From positions 1-64,000 of the forward strand of contig JAVXMY010000001.1 of the NCBI GenBank assembly GCA_036646055.1: DNA of 64,000 bases, written 5' to 3'. The notes under the pieces are model-generated. The model was not told where the DNA came from, did not search any database, and saw nothing but the letters and a program-made list of their open reading frames with translations. This document shows positions 8,196 to 17,036 of this stretch, one piece after another. Source of the DNA: JAVWMQ01 sp036646055 (lineage in GTDB: Bacteria > Bacillota > Clostridia > Peptostreptococcales > Anaerovoracaceae). Made by a program: the position numbers and the translations under genes. How positions within the stretch are numbered: position 1 is the first letter of the stretch; each line of letters begins with the position of its first letter.

Positions 8196-8507
8196 TTATT
8201 TACCTAATAAGTTTAGGATTCCAGCCTTGTCTAAAGCACCGACTGCTTTATTTACAATTTTTCCTCCCTCATAAACTAAAAGTGTAGGAACACTCATAAT
8301 TCCATTAGCCATTGCGAAATCCTGGTTTTGGTCAATATCCATCTTACAGATTTTTGTATCTGTTAATTCTTCAGATAACTTTTCTAAAACTGGTCCAATC
8401 ATCTTACAAGGTCCACACCATGTTGCAAATACATCTACTAGTACTTTTCCTTCTGCCTTTAATACTTTTGATTCAAAATTTTCCTGATTTAAATATGTAA
8501 TAGCCAT
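8196..8507 (-). CDS. trxA: Thioredoxin
   Basis: A 103-residue cytosolic disulfide reductase with the standard WCGPCK active site near residue 30 and the conserved cis-proline segment VPTLLVY near 74. Length and motif order match classical thioredoxins. A strong AGGAGGAAAG ribosome-binding site precedes the ATG. It stands alone between terminators and the two-component locus. No thioredoxin reductase gene is in the window. Confidence 0.96.
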   Translation of the reverse strand: MAITYLNQENFESKVLKAEGKVLVDVFATWCGPCKMIGPVLEKLSEELTDTKICKMDIDQNQDFAMANGIMSVPTLLVYEGGKIVNKAVGALDKAGILNLLGK

Positions 8508-8643
8508 TTTCTTTCCTCCTATATATTGCTTACATTATGCAAGCTTAGATACTAATCTAATGTTCCTATGAACAATTATATTTTACCACAACATTATGAA
8601 ATTAAACATATTTTTTATAATCTTTATGACTATGTCACATATC

Positions 8644-9864
8644 TTAATCCCTTGGTAATTTCACCACCATTGTTGTACCATTTAATTGATCGCTTATGGC
8701 TTTGATGGACCCATTATGATTATCTACTATTGCCTTGGCAATGGATAGTCCCAGCCCATATCCAGTTACGCCTGGCTCTCCTGTTCTTGCTTTGTCAACA
8801 CGATAAAACCTGTCAAAAATTAATGAAAGACTATCTTTTGGTATTACTTCTCCTTTGTTATTTATATTCATATAGATATACTTACCTTCTTGGTATAACT
8901 CAACAGTTATAGTTGAATTTTCGTAAGCATACTTAATGCTATTATCCATTAGTATTTTAATCAATTGTACTATTTGTGTAGAGTTCCCCTTTATATGAAT
9001 ATTTTCATTTATATTATTGTCTATATATTTATTTTTATCATATACAGTTGCTTCAATCCGAATAATCTCACCTAAAAGCAAATCTGAAATATTTATAGTC
9101 TCAATATCACACTTTTCCCTATCTTCAACTTTAGCCAAAAATAATAGCTCATCTATTAATTTTTTCATATGACAGGCTTCATAATAAGTGCTATTTATCC
9201 ATTGTTCTTGAGAAAAAACAGGTTTATCCATGTTATTCTTTATAATATTATTGTTTGCGATTATTACTGTTAATGGCGTTTTTAATTCATGTGATGCATC
9301 TGCAACAAAGTTATTTTGTTTTTCAAAGGTTGTCTTTATAGGCTTAATTGCCATTTTAGATAGTTGTATGCTAATTAAAAATATCCCTACCATTGCAATA
9401 AAAAACAGCAATATACTTATCGAAATAGAATCCAATACATTATCTTTCAGATGAGTTCCACTAACAATAGCAATTTTAATTGTTTCTCCATTGCTTATCT
9501 TAGCATAGTAGAGTTCTTCATCTATAATGTACCCATAATTACTCTTATCCTTAACAATTGTATTTACTGTTGATGATACAGTTTCCTCATTTAATTGTAA
9601 TCCATTTTCTTCTATTGATATTGTTTTTGTGCCTTGGTCAAATAATATTAAAGATGATAATACATTACCATTTTTTTCTCTTTTATTTATGGGTTCCTTC
9701 ATCTCTATACTAGGTCTCTTAAGTGTAATATCCAGAGTTTTATCAATTAATCCTTTTTGGAAGTTATAATTACTAATTCCTGAAATAACAAAAACAACAA
9801 TTAACACGACTCCCACTAGAGTCATGTTAATTGCTATAATTTTATATTGAAGTTTTTTCAACAT
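8644..9864 (-). CDS. Sensor histidine kinase
   Basis: Membrane sensor of a two-component system. It has two transmembrane segments (about residues 8-30 and 145-168) around an extracytoplasmic loop of roughly 110 residues, then HisKA with the phospho-acceptor H-box DASHELKTPL, then HATPase_c with the N-box LIKILMDNSIKYA, a DRFYRVDKAR F-box and the G-box GYGLGLSIA. No HAMP domain is obvious. The ATG at 9864, with AGAGGTG before it, is preferred over an upstream TTG at 9879. The gene overlaps the end of the response-regulator gene by 23 bases, showing translational coupling. The ABC exporter genes immediately upstream in the same direction suggest that the kinase senses a substrate of that exporter, such as a cell-envelope stress or antimicrobial. 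Confidence 0.94.
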   Translation of the reverse strand: MLKKLQYKIIAINMTLVGVVLIVVFVISGISNYNFQKGLIDKTLDITLKRPSIEMKEPINKREKNGNVLSSLILFDQGTKTISIEENGLQLNEETVSSTVNTIVKDKSNYGYIIDEELYYAKISNGETIKIAIVSGTHLKDNVLDSISISILLFFIAMVGIFLISIQLSKMAIKPIKTTFEKQNNFVADASHELKTPLTVIIANNNIIKNNMDKPVFSQEQWINSTYYEACHMKKLIDELLFLAKVEDREKCDIETINISDLLLGEIIRIEATVYDKNKYIDNNINENIHIKGNSTQIVQLIKILMDNSIKYAYENSTITVELYQEGKYIYMNINNKGEVIPKDSLSLIFDRFYRVDKARTGEPGVTGYGLGLSIAKAIVDNHNGSIKAISDQLNGTTMVVKLPRD

Positions 9865-10537
9865 ATTGCACCTCTTCAATAGTATATCCGACTTTTCGAA
9901 TTGCCTTAATGGTTACATTGCTATCTACAAATCTAAGTTTTTTTCTTAGAAATGAAATATATGCCTCCACATTATTATCTGTTGCGTCAGATTCATATCC
10001 CCAAACACGTTCAATCAGTTGATTTTTAGATATTGTTTTCCCAAAATTGTTTATTAAGATTTTAAGTATTTCAAATTCCTTAAAATTTAAAATTGTATCT
10101 TTTCCCTTGCAAGACAACTCTGTTTTTTCTAAATTTAATACTAAGTCGCCAAATTCAAGTACATCAACTATTACTTCGCCTTTACGTCTAGTTATGGCTC
10201 TGACTCTTGCTAATAGTTCTTTGGGATCAAAAGGTTTAGTAATATAATCATCTGCTCCTATATCTAAACCTTTTATTTTATCCTCAATTTCATTTTTTGC
10301 AGTCAACATAATTATTGGGGTTTGTATTTTTTTAATTCTAATATTTCTAGCTACATCAAATCCGCTCATTCCTGGTAACATTACATCTAGTAGTATACAA
10401 TCATACTCTGAAAGAATGGCATAATCTAATCCATCAAGGCCAGTATGGACCATATCAACAATATATTTTTCATCTTGCAAGATTTTTTCTAAAGCTCTTG
10501 CCAATCTTATTTCATCTTCTACTATTAATATTTTCAT
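9842..10537 (-). CDS. OmpR-family response regulator
   Basis: 231 residues: a receiver domain with the acidic pair ED near 7-8, the phospho-acceptor Asp in CILLDVMLPGMSG near 51, Thr in IIMLTAKNE and Lys in YITKPFDP, then a winged-helix trans_reg_C DNA-binding domain (residues 130-225, ending VRKVGYTIEE). It is the partner of the overlapping histidine kinase gene and sits directly after the ABC ATPase gene (39-base gap), so it probably controls the whole exporter-TCS operon. No operator site was identified. Confidence 0.95.
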   Translation of the reverse strand: MKILIVEDEIRLARALEKILQDEKYIVDMVHTGLDGLDYAILSEYDCILLDVMLPGMSGFDVARNIRIKKIQTPIIMLTAKNEIEDKIKGLDIGADDYITKPFDPKELLARVRAITRRKGEVIVDVLEFGDLVLNLEKTELSCKGKDTILNFKEFEILKILINNFGKTISKNQLIERVWGYESDATDNNVEAYISFLRKKLRFVDSNVTIKAIRKVGYTIEEVQYVEKTSI

Positions 10538-10576
10538 AATTTTATCCTTTTTTAGATTATACCATATTTTAAATTT

Positions 10577-11209
10577 CTATCCTAATTGATATTTAATATC
10601 AGCAGCCGCCGATACAGTCTTAGAGTGAGTAACCATAATAATACATCTTCCATCCTCAGATAATTTTTTGAACAAATTTATTATTTCCTTTTGTGTTTCT
10701 GGATCAAGATTACCCGTTGGTTCGTCTGCTAATATTATTTCTGGATCATATGACAATGTTCTTGCAATTGCAACTCGTTGTTGCTGGCCTCCAGAAAGTT
10801 TCAAAACTGGCCTATCCATTTCTTCGTAATCTATCCCCACTGATAATAATAATTCTTCTGCCCTATTGCTTTTATTTTTTACTTTGATTCCTGCTATATC
10901 CATACCCAAAACCACATTTTCCTTTGCTGTTAATGTTGTTAACAAGTTATAAGCTTGAAAAACTATTCCAACATTGCTACTTCTAAATTTATATTTATCC
11001 ATTGTTTTTAAATCTATTCCTTTATATAACACTTCCCCTTGTGTGGGATCAGCTAGACCTGAAAGAACAGACAACAAAGTTGTTTTACCTGATCCTGACT
11101 TACCCACTATTGCATAAATATTTCCTTTTTCGAAACTATAGTTTATTTCTTTTAATATTTGATGTTTTCCATAAGAAAACCCTACTTTATTTAAACACAA
11201 TATACTCAT
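10577..11209 (-). CDS. ABC transporter ATP-binding protein, MacB/LolD type
   Basis: A 210-residue ATPase with Walker A GKSGSGKTT near 37, the Q-loop QAYNLL near 90, the ABC signature LSGGQQQRVAIAR near 138, Walker B IILADEPTGNLD near 158 and the switch His in MVTHS near 195. The DEPTGNLD form is typical of the MacB/LolD/FtsE group that works with FtsX-like permeases, and such a permease is encoded 10 bases upstream. It is slightly short at the C-terminus (ends AADIKYQLG), which is common in this group. Substrate unknown. Confidence 0.95.
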   Translation of the reverse strand: MSILCLNKVGFSYGKHQILKEINYSFEKGNIYAIVGKSGSGKTTLLSVLSGLADPTQGEVLYKGIDLKTMDKYKFRSSNVGIVFQAYNLLTTLTAKENVVLGMDIAGIKVKNKSNRAEELLLSVGIDYEEMDRPVLKLSGGQQQRVAIARTLSYDPEIILADEPTGNLDPETQKEIINLFKKLSEDGRCIIMVTHSKTVSAAADIKYQLG

Positions 11210-11219
11210 TATATGCCTC

Positions 11220-12620
11220 CTAATCTCTATCCGCTAAAATACTTAATGGCTCATACTTTGTAATAAATCCAATTGCACCGCCACTAGCAATTACAGATAC
11301 AAGTAATCCAATTAATAGAACTTCTATGATCACTACACTATCAACATCCATATTTACTTCCTTTATTTGCTCTACATCTTTTGTTCCGCTTCTATTCATT
11401 CCTCCGCCTTCTGGTCCCATCTTTCTTCCGAAATTTTCTTCTTCTGTTGCAGTTATAGTTTGATTTGCTAGCAAATTATTTGTTATTGGTTTCGCTGATA
11501 TAAGCCCTATTGAAGTACCAATAATAATTGCTAATAGAGCAATTACTACTGTCTCTGTAATAAATTGCATTGCAACCTTATGTTTTTTCATCCCCATTGC
11601 TGTTAATACACCAACCTCATACTTTCGTTCTCTTATTCCGTAGATATTAATCCCAATTAATACTATTGAACCGATTCCCAAAACAAGGATTAAAAATACA
11701 CCTGCAAATTTACTAAGATTATCCAATGGTTCTATGCTTTTTTCAAATGAGGTAATATCATCAGATTTTACTGTAAAATCATCACTAAGGCCTAAGTCTT
11801 TTACCTCACTTTCAAATTTCTCATAGTTAGCCACACTATCAAATGAGTATTCACCTGCTATTTTACCTTCTATTCCCAAAAGGTCACAAACTTTATCCAA
11901 GGCATTATAACTTATATATATTCTATTATAATTTCCCATTGACATTACATTTTCATCTTCATCAACTTCATTACTTTCATAAACCCCTTTAATTGTAAAT
12001 GTAACTTTTTTTGTCTCGTCTTCTGGAGATACCAATGTAATTTTATCTCCTACCTTAACCTTATTATAATCAGCTAATTCACTACTTATTACAATATCTT
12101 TGGAGGTTCCTCCTTCTTTAAACATTTCGCCATCAGTAATTGTAGCTAATCCATCAGTAAACATTGTCATACCAGAATCGCTACTAAATCCGGTAATATT
12201 AAAGTCCCCCTTTAAACTATCTGGATTCTTACCACCAATATCACCTTGATCTGTACTCATAGACTCAAACTTATCACTACCATCTAAAGATGTGTTCAAA
12301 CTATAATTAAAACTTTTAACAGAATCAGACTTCCCATATTTTTTTAGTTCTTCTAATGTAGGTGTAACAAGACTATTCATTTTTTCACGCATATCCTCAC
12401 GTTTCCCCGTACTTCCACTCATTAAATTCTCCATATCAGGTGTAATGGTGGCCGTAATTTTTAAATTAGAAAGGCCTTCTTCCTTAGTTAATTCTGCTGC
12501 ATGCCTTATTGATAATCCAACACAGGCAGAAAATACAATTACACATATAATTATTCCTATTAATAAAAATCTACCTTTCATTCTCCTTACATTTCTTAAT
12601 GCATTTTTAATAATATACAT
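11220..12620 (-). CDS. ABC transporter permease, MacB/FtsX family
   Basis: 466 residues with the MacB layout: one N-terminal transmembrane helix (residues 16-38), a large extracytoplasmic MacB periplasmic-core-like domain (40-295), and three C-terminal helices (about 305-330, 350-375, 430-455) carrying the FtsX motif around REMKYEVGVLTAMGM-like sequence (here RERKYEVGVLTAMGMKK). A glycine/charged insert (MGPEGGGMNRSG) sits in the loop before the last helix. First gene of an operon with the ATPase, response regulator and kinase. As a single permease it should act as a homodimer with the ATPase; MacB-type proteins move substrates out of the membrane rather than import them. Specific substrate unknown. 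Confidence 0.92.
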   Translation of the reverse strand: MYIIKNALRNVRRMKGRFLLIGIIICVIVFSACVGLSIRHAAELTKEEGLSNLKITATITPDMENLMSGSTGKREDMREKMNSLVTPTLEELKKYGKSDSVKSFNYSLNTSLDGSDKFESMSTDQGDIGGKNPDSLKGDFNITGFSSDSGMTMFTDGLATITDGEMFKEGGTSKDIVISSELADYNKVKVGDKITLVSPEDETKKVTFTIKGVYESNEVDEDENVMSMGNYNRIYISYNALDKVCDLLGIEGKIAGEYSFDSVANYEKFESEVKDLGLSDDFTVKSDDITSFEKSIEPLDNLSKFAGVFLILVLGIGSIVLIGINIYGIRERKYEVGVLTAMGMKKHKVAMQFITETVVIALLAIIIGTSIGLISAKPITNNLLANQTITATEEENFGRKMGPEGGGMNRSGTKDVEQIKEVNMDVDSVVIIEVLLIGLLVSVIASGGAIGFITKYEPLSILADRD

Positions 12621-12689
12621 CCTCTTCCTCCTTAATTTCTTCTTAGTATATTATTAATATAATGAGAATTCCTTAAAACTTCCTTAAAA

Positions 12690-12731
12690 ACCCAAAAAAA
12701 CTAGATGATAAAAATCATCTAGTCTTTTTTT
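12690..12731 (-). terminator. Terminator after whiA
   Basis: A perfect 9-bp stem CTAGATGAT / ATCATCTAG with a 4-base loop is flanked by A-rich sequence on one side and TCTTTTTTT on the other. On the minus strand it closes the yfcE-to-whiA gene run. Confidence 0.85.
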
Positions 12732-13668
12732 AATATTTTTTGGCCAATTCTGCTATTTTTAGTAGTCTTTTATTAACTCCAGATTTCTTAAGTGGTGGAT
12801 TAAGCATCTCACCTAACTCTACTAGTGAAACATCTGGATTTTCTAATCTTAAGTAGGCTACTTCTTTTAGTTTGTCTGGCAAATTATCAATTCCTATAGC
12901 CTGATCAAGTATTTTGATATTGGCTATATGCTTCTCAGCTGCTGCTACTGCCTTGTCTATATTTGCCTGGTCACAGTTATTAATACGGTTAGCCGCATTA
13001 CGTATTTCCTTTGTAATTTTAACATTTTCATATTTAAAAATCTGATTTGAAGCCCCCATTATTGCTAATATATCAACAATTTGGCTTGACTCCTTAACAT
13101 AAACTACAAATTCTTTTTTTCTTGCTACACTTTTGGCAGTAATATCTACAAAACTATTTAGCAGTTTTCTTACATCATTAGCTAGTGTTTCAGTTTGGCA
13201 AACGATTTCGAAATGGTATTCTTTTTCAGGATTTGTTACAATTCCAGCACCTAAGAAAAGCCCTCGCAAATATGCCTTCTTATCGCACTTACTTTTAACA
13301 ATACCGCTATATATACCATCACTAATAAAGTTCATACCCTCTCTAATCATTAGTATTCCAGTTTCTCTAAGAATAAGCTCAGCCAAACTGTCTCCAATAG
13401 TTAGAATATAGTAATTCCCCTTTTTTAGTCCTGTTCCTTGACCAACTTCTAAGGTTACATCTACACTGAAATACTCTTTAATTAGCATTTTGTAGTGTCT
13501 CGCAATGGCTGGATTATCAGTTGTCATAACAATTTTAAATTTACCAAACCCCATTAATCCAACGCTACCACAAATTCTAATAAACCCAGCAATCTCTGCT
13601 AGCATACAGCATTTTTTCTTAAGTGTAACCCTTGCTAACTCTGCTTTCGTCTCACTTGTAAATGACAT
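12730..13668 (-). CDS. whiA: DNA-binding protein WhiA
   Basis: A 312-residue WhiA protein: an N-terminal LAGLIDADG-homing-endonuclease-like region (residues 1-200, including RGLFLGAGIV near 137) and a C-terminal helix-turn-helix (NPDVSLVELGEMLNPPLKKSGVNKRL near 275-300). In Bacillus WhiA affects cell division and chromosome segregation; in actinomycetes it controls sporulation. It starts two bases after the kce stop, so the two are translationally coupled. In most Firmicutes the order is rapZ-yvcK-whiA; here yvcK is missing from that slot. Confidence 0.95.
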   Translation of the reverse strand: MSFTSETKAELARVTLKKKCCMLAEIAGFIRICGSVGLMGFGKFKIVMTTDNPAIARHYKMLIKEYFSVDVTLEVGQGTGLKKGNYYILTIGDSLAELILRETGILMIREGMNFISDGIYSGIVKSKCDKKAYLRGLFLGAGIVTNPEKEYHFEIVCQTETLANDVRKLLNSFVDITAKSVARKKEFVVYVKESSQIVDILAIMGASNQIFKYENVKITKEIRNAANRINNCDQANIDKAVAAAEKHIANIKILDQAIGIDNLPDKLKEVAYLRLENPDVSLVELGEMLNPPLKKSGVNKRLLKIAELAKKY

Positions 13669-13670
13669 AA

Positions 13671-14492
13671 TTACTTAGTTAATCCTAGAATTTTTCTAGC
13701 TTCAACTGGAGAAGCAATTGGTCTACCAATTGCTTCTGCAATCTTAACTGCTCTAGCAACTAATTCTCCATTACTCTTAGCAAGAACACCTTTATCAATG
13801 TATAGATTGTCTTCAAATCCAACTCTAACATGTCCGCCCATAATGATTGCTGCTGCAGCCATTTCAAACTGATGTCTTCCAAGACCTGCTACTGTCCAAG
13901 TTGCCTCTGGTGGTAAACTATCTACACAAAAGCTTAAGTCTCTAACTGTTGCAGGCATCTGTACTCCTAATACGAAGTCAAAGTGCATTGGGTCATTTAA
14001 TAGACCTTTTTTGTATGCCTTCAATGCAATATCAATCATTCCTTTGTCAAAACATTCTAGTTCAGGTTTAATCCCTCTTTCCTGCATGATCTTTGCGAAG
14101 TTAAAGATTGTGTTATCTGTATTAACAAATATTTCGTCTCCACCAAAGTTACATGTTCCGCAGTCTAGTGTTGCAAATTCAGGTGTTGGATTGATATTAG
14201 TAGAATCTAATCGTTCTAAATCTGTCATACCAACTGCTCCGCCTGTTGAAGGCTGAATAATAGCATCAGGACAAACTTTTCTAATTTCATCAACACAAAC
14301 CTGGAATCTTGCTGCACTCTGAGTAGGTGTTCCATCATCTTCTCTTACGTGCAAATGAATAACTGCAGCCCCAGCATCGTAAGCTGATTTAGCTTCTCTA
14401 ACAATTTCTTCTACAGTATAAGGCACTGCAGGGTTTTGTTCTTTAGTTACCTCAGCTCCACAAATACATGCGGCAATAATTACTTTTTCCAT
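13671..14492 (-). CDS. kce: 3-keto-5-aminohexanoate cleavage enzyme (BKACE family)
   Basis: 273 residues of the BKACE (DUF849) family, zinc-dependent TIM-barrel enzymes that condense a beta-keto acid with acetyl-CoA. In lysine fermentation Kce converts 3-keto-5-aminohexanoate and acetyl-CoA to 3-aminobutyryl-CoA and acetoacetate. The metal-binding HLHVRED near residue 46, the GG pair in PSTGGAVG near 83 and the C-terminal GHVRVGFEDN near 225 (the metal-binding Glu) are present. Other BKACE members use different keto acids, so the substrate is not certain. No other lysine-fermentation gene (kdd, kal, kam) is nearby. It is wedged between rapZ and whiA, where Firmicutes usually have yvcK; spacing of 13 and 2 bases indicates co-transcription. 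Confidence 0.87.
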   Translation of the reverse strand: MEKVIIAACICGAEVTKEQNPAVPYTVEEIVREAKSAYDAGAAVIHLHVREDDGTPTQSAARFQVCVDEIRKVCPDAIIQPSTGGAVGMTDLERLDSTNINPTPEFATLDCGTCNFGGDEIFVNTDNTIFNFAKIMQERGIKPELECFDKGMIDIALKAYKKGLLNDPMHFDFVLGVQMPATVRDLSFCVDSLPPEATWTVAGLGRHQFEMAAAAIIMGGHVRVGFEDNLYIDKGVLAKSNGELVARAVKIAEAIGRPIASPVEARKILGLTK

Positions 14493-14505
14493 TTTTAGAA
14501 TCCTC

Positions 14506-15360
14506 CTATTTTTTTACATCTCTGTGCTTCAAGGTCACTCGCCTACCTTGTTGCTCAAATAGCTTTACAAACTCATTTGCCATAGTAACTGAACGGTGTT
14601 GACCGCCAGTACATCCAAAGGCTAAATTAATATGATATTTTCCTTCTCGCATATAACATGGAATAATCTCATTTATCAACTTGGCCAAATTCTTTTTAAA
14701 CATTTGAGCTTCTATATGTTTCATAACATAATCTTGTACATCCTTATGGTTTCCCGTTAATGGTTTTAACTCCGGAACATAAAATGGATTTGGAATGAAT
14801 CTCATATCTAGTACCATATCGGCAGATATTGGAGCCCCATGCTTAAATCCAAAGGACATTATGTTGATGACAAAAGTTTCTTCTTGCCACTGTGCAGTTA
14901 AAATCTTAACCAATTCAGATTTTAATTCTGCTGTCTTCATATTTGAAGTGTCTATGATGTAGTCGGCAAGTTCTCTAACATCATTCATCTTTTTTCTTTC
15001 TTCTTCTATATTTTCTATAGAAACTGAAGCAGAACTTAAAGGATGTCTCCTTCTAGTTTCGCTAAATCTATTTAATAAAATTTCATTTTCAGCTTCCAAA
15101 AATATTATCTTATAATCTAAATTTCTTTCCGTAAGAGACAGAAACCCTTCCCTTAAATTTTCTGAAAAGTCTGTTCCTCTAACATCTACAACAAAAGCTG
15201 CCTTGTCAATCAGATTTCCTTTATCAGCAGAAAGCTCAATGAAATTATTTATTAAGGCAACTGGCATATTATCAACGCAGTAGTAGCCTAAATCTTCTAA
15301 GCTGACAATTGCATTGGTTTTACCTGCTCCTGAAAGTCCAGTTATTATTATAATTTCCAT
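14506..15360 (-). CDS. rapZ: RNase adapter / nucleotide-binding protein RapZ (YvcJ)
   Basis: 284 residues. The N-terminal P-loop domain has Walker A GLSGAGKT near residue 9, and the C-terminal domain ends with the conserved GCTGGQHRSVTMAN segment near 245. In Enterobacteria RapZ guides RNase E to the GlmZ small RNA to set glucosamine-6-phosphate synthase; in Firmicutes (YvcJ) it hydrolyses nucleotides and influences competence. Three starts are possible; I choose ATG 15360 because AGTGGAGGA lies five bases before it, while ATG 15363 is nearly on top of it. The neighbour murB makes peptidoglycan precursor from UDP-GlcNAc, which fits a role in amino-sugar metabolism. Confidence 0.94.
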   Translation of the reverse strand: MEIIIITGLSGAGKTNAIVSLEDLGYYCVDNMPVALINNFIELSADKGNLIDKAAFVVDVRGTDFSENLREGFLSLTERNLDYKIIFLEAENEILLNRFSETRRRHPLSSASVSIENIEEERKKMNDVRELADYIIDTSNMKTAELKSELVKILTAQWQEETFVINIMSFGFKHGAPISADMVLDMRFIPNPFYVPELKPLTGNHKDVQDYVMKHIEAQMFKKNLAKLINEIIPCYMREGKYHINLAFGCTGGQHRSVTMANEFVKLFEQQGRRVTLKHRDVKK

Positions 15361-15394
15361 CATGTCCTCCACTTTTATCTAAAACCCGTTTAAA

Positions 15395-16114
15395 CTATAT
15401 TTTTTCAACATTAACTATTCTAGCCGGATCTAATCCTGCACTTATGGCTCTCACTAGGCTTCCCTGATAAGTCCCAACGGCTTCAGGGGTATGGGCATCA
15501 CTACCTATAATAAATTTCACATCTTCCCTAGCCGCAATTTTAATTTCATCAGCTGTAAGATGAAAATGTTTAGTGTTAATTTCCATTAAGACATCATACT
15601 TAGCACAAGCCTTGGCAATAAGCTCAATGTCAAAAGGCCCCTTATCTCCAGGATGAGTTAACACCTTAATATTATTGTTTTTAATAGCCTCAATTGTCAT
15701 CTCAGTATTAAGTCGACAAAGTTTATCCATAGATTTTTTAGTCTTAAAAAAACCGTGACTCTTGAGATAATTTTTAATGCAATATCCATGTTGTATACCA
15801 TAGTGATAGCCAGCAATAACAAAGTCATAATCAGCAAACTCCTCAGGTTTAACATCTAAGTAATTTCCTGTACTAATAATATTAGCTTCTACCCCAAGTA
15901 GTATTTTTATTTCTGGGAAAAGTTCGCTCAGTCTTTCGACTTCCGCTCTCATAATTGGCACTGCTTTTCTCTTAATGCCATAAGTTAAGTGTCCTGGGCC
16001 ATGGTCGGTTATAGCAATTTCCTTTAGCCCTTTTTTGATAGCTTCCCTTACATTATCTTCAATACTGCCCTTTCCATGGGAAAAAGTAGTATGTGTATGA
16101 TAATCATATATCAT
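15395..16114 (-). CDS. PHP-domain phosphoesterase
   Basis: A PHP-family metallo-hydrolase, 240 residues from the ATG at 16114 (MIYDYHTHT). Metal-binding motifs are visible: DYHTHTTFSHG, ITDHGPGH near 38, GVEANI near 80, THPGDKGP near 162 and GSDAHTPEAVG near 213. The family includes histidinol phosphatase HisK and YcdX-type phosphatases; the substrate here is unknown and the gene is not in a his operon. The ATG comes one base after the murB stop; an in-frame GTG at 16126 is an alternative start. PHP genes of this type commonly sit in the murB-rapZ-whiA run of Clostridia. Confidence 0.9.
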   Translation of the reverse strand: MIYDYHTHTTFSHGKGSIEDNVREAIKKGLKEIAITDHGPGHLTYGIKRKAVPIMRAEVERLSELFPEIKILLGVEANIISTGNYLDVKPEEFADYDFVIAGYHYGIQHGYCIKNYLKSHGFFKTKKSMDKLCRLNTEMTIEAIKNNNIKVLTHPGDKGPFDIELIAKACAKYDVLMEINTKHFHLTADEIKIAAREDVKFIIGSDAHTPEAVGTYQGSLVRAISAGLDPARIVNVEKI

Positions 16115-16115
16115 T

Positions 16116-17036
16116 TTATAGTTCACTGTCCTCACCTATAATTCTAACTTCAGGCTGAAGCATAACTCCAAATTCCTTCATTACTACACCTTGAACTATG
16201 TGCATTAAATTGATTATATCTGTAGCTGTTGCATCGCCTATATTAATTACAAAACCTGAATGAAGTTCAGAAACCTGAGCTCCACCAACTGTAACACCTT
16301 TTAGATTGGCATCCTGAACAAGTTTACCTGCGAAATACCCTTCAGGTCGTTTGAAGAAACTTCCTGCACTTGGATAATTGACAGGCTGCTTTGTATTTCT
16401 CTTCTTGTTTAGTTCCTTCATTTCATCAAGGATTTCCGTCTTATTGCCTTTGCGAAGCTTCATTGTAACTGATACTACAATGTCAAGAGTGTCATACAGT
16501 TTACTATGTCTATACCCAAGTTCTAGTTCTTCTAAAGACATTATTTTATCTTCTCTACCATCTTTGGAAACAACCCTTACCTGAGTTATTATATCTTTCA
16601 TTTCTCCGCCATAAGCTCCAGCATTCATAAACGCTGCGCCGCCCATGCTACCTGGAATACCGCTGGCAAATTCCATACCTGCTAGAGACTCCCTCTGAGC
16701 GGTTTTTGCCACTACTGACAGCAAAGCACCAGCTCCAGCTGTTATTTCATCTCCATTAACTATAACACTATCAAAGCCTTGGCCAATTTTGACCATAACT
16801 CCATCAAATCCACCATCCTTAACTAAAATATTAGAACCATTACCAATAATCATATGATTAATGTTCTTCTCGTCAAGGTAGACTAATATTGCTTTAAGTT
16901 CCTCTACTGAATTTGGCGTTACTAAAATTTTAGCTTTGCCGCCAGCTTTAAAAGATGTAAATTCCCTCATATCTGCATCTGCAATTATTCTATCTTCATC
17001 TAGAATTTCTACAAAATCTTTAATTGTTTCCTTCAT
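16116..17036 (-). CDS. murB: UDP-N-acetylenolpyruvoylglucosamine reductase MurB
   Basis: A 306-residue FAD enzyme that reduces UDP-GlcNAc-enolpyruvate to UDP-MurNAc with NADPH in the cytoplasm, the second committed step of peptidoglycan synthesis. It has the FAD-binding PCMH signature (IIGNGSNILVKDGGF near 79-93), the GIPGSMGGAAFMNAGAYGGE segment near 128, YRHSKL near 175, the catalytic serine in YPSAGSFFKRP near 228 and the active-site Glu in LQPEVRIIG at the end. This is the short type II-like MurB of Firmicutes. It overlaps perM by 17 bases. Confidence 0.96.
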   Translation of the reverse strand: MKETIKDFVEILDEDRIIADADMREFTSFKAGGKAKILVTPNSVEELKAILVYLDEKNINHMIIGNGSNILVKDGGFDGVMVKIGQGFDSVIVNGDEITAGAGALLSVVAKTAQRESLAGMEFASGIPGSMGGAAFMNAGAYGGEMKDIITQVRVVSKDGREDKIMSLEELELGYRHSKLYDTLDIVVSVTMKLRKGNKTEILDEMKELNKKRNTKQPVNYPSAGSFFKRPEGYFAGKLVQDANLKGVTVGGAQVSELHSGFVINIGDATATDIINLMHIVQGVVMKEFGVMLQPEVRIIGEDSEL

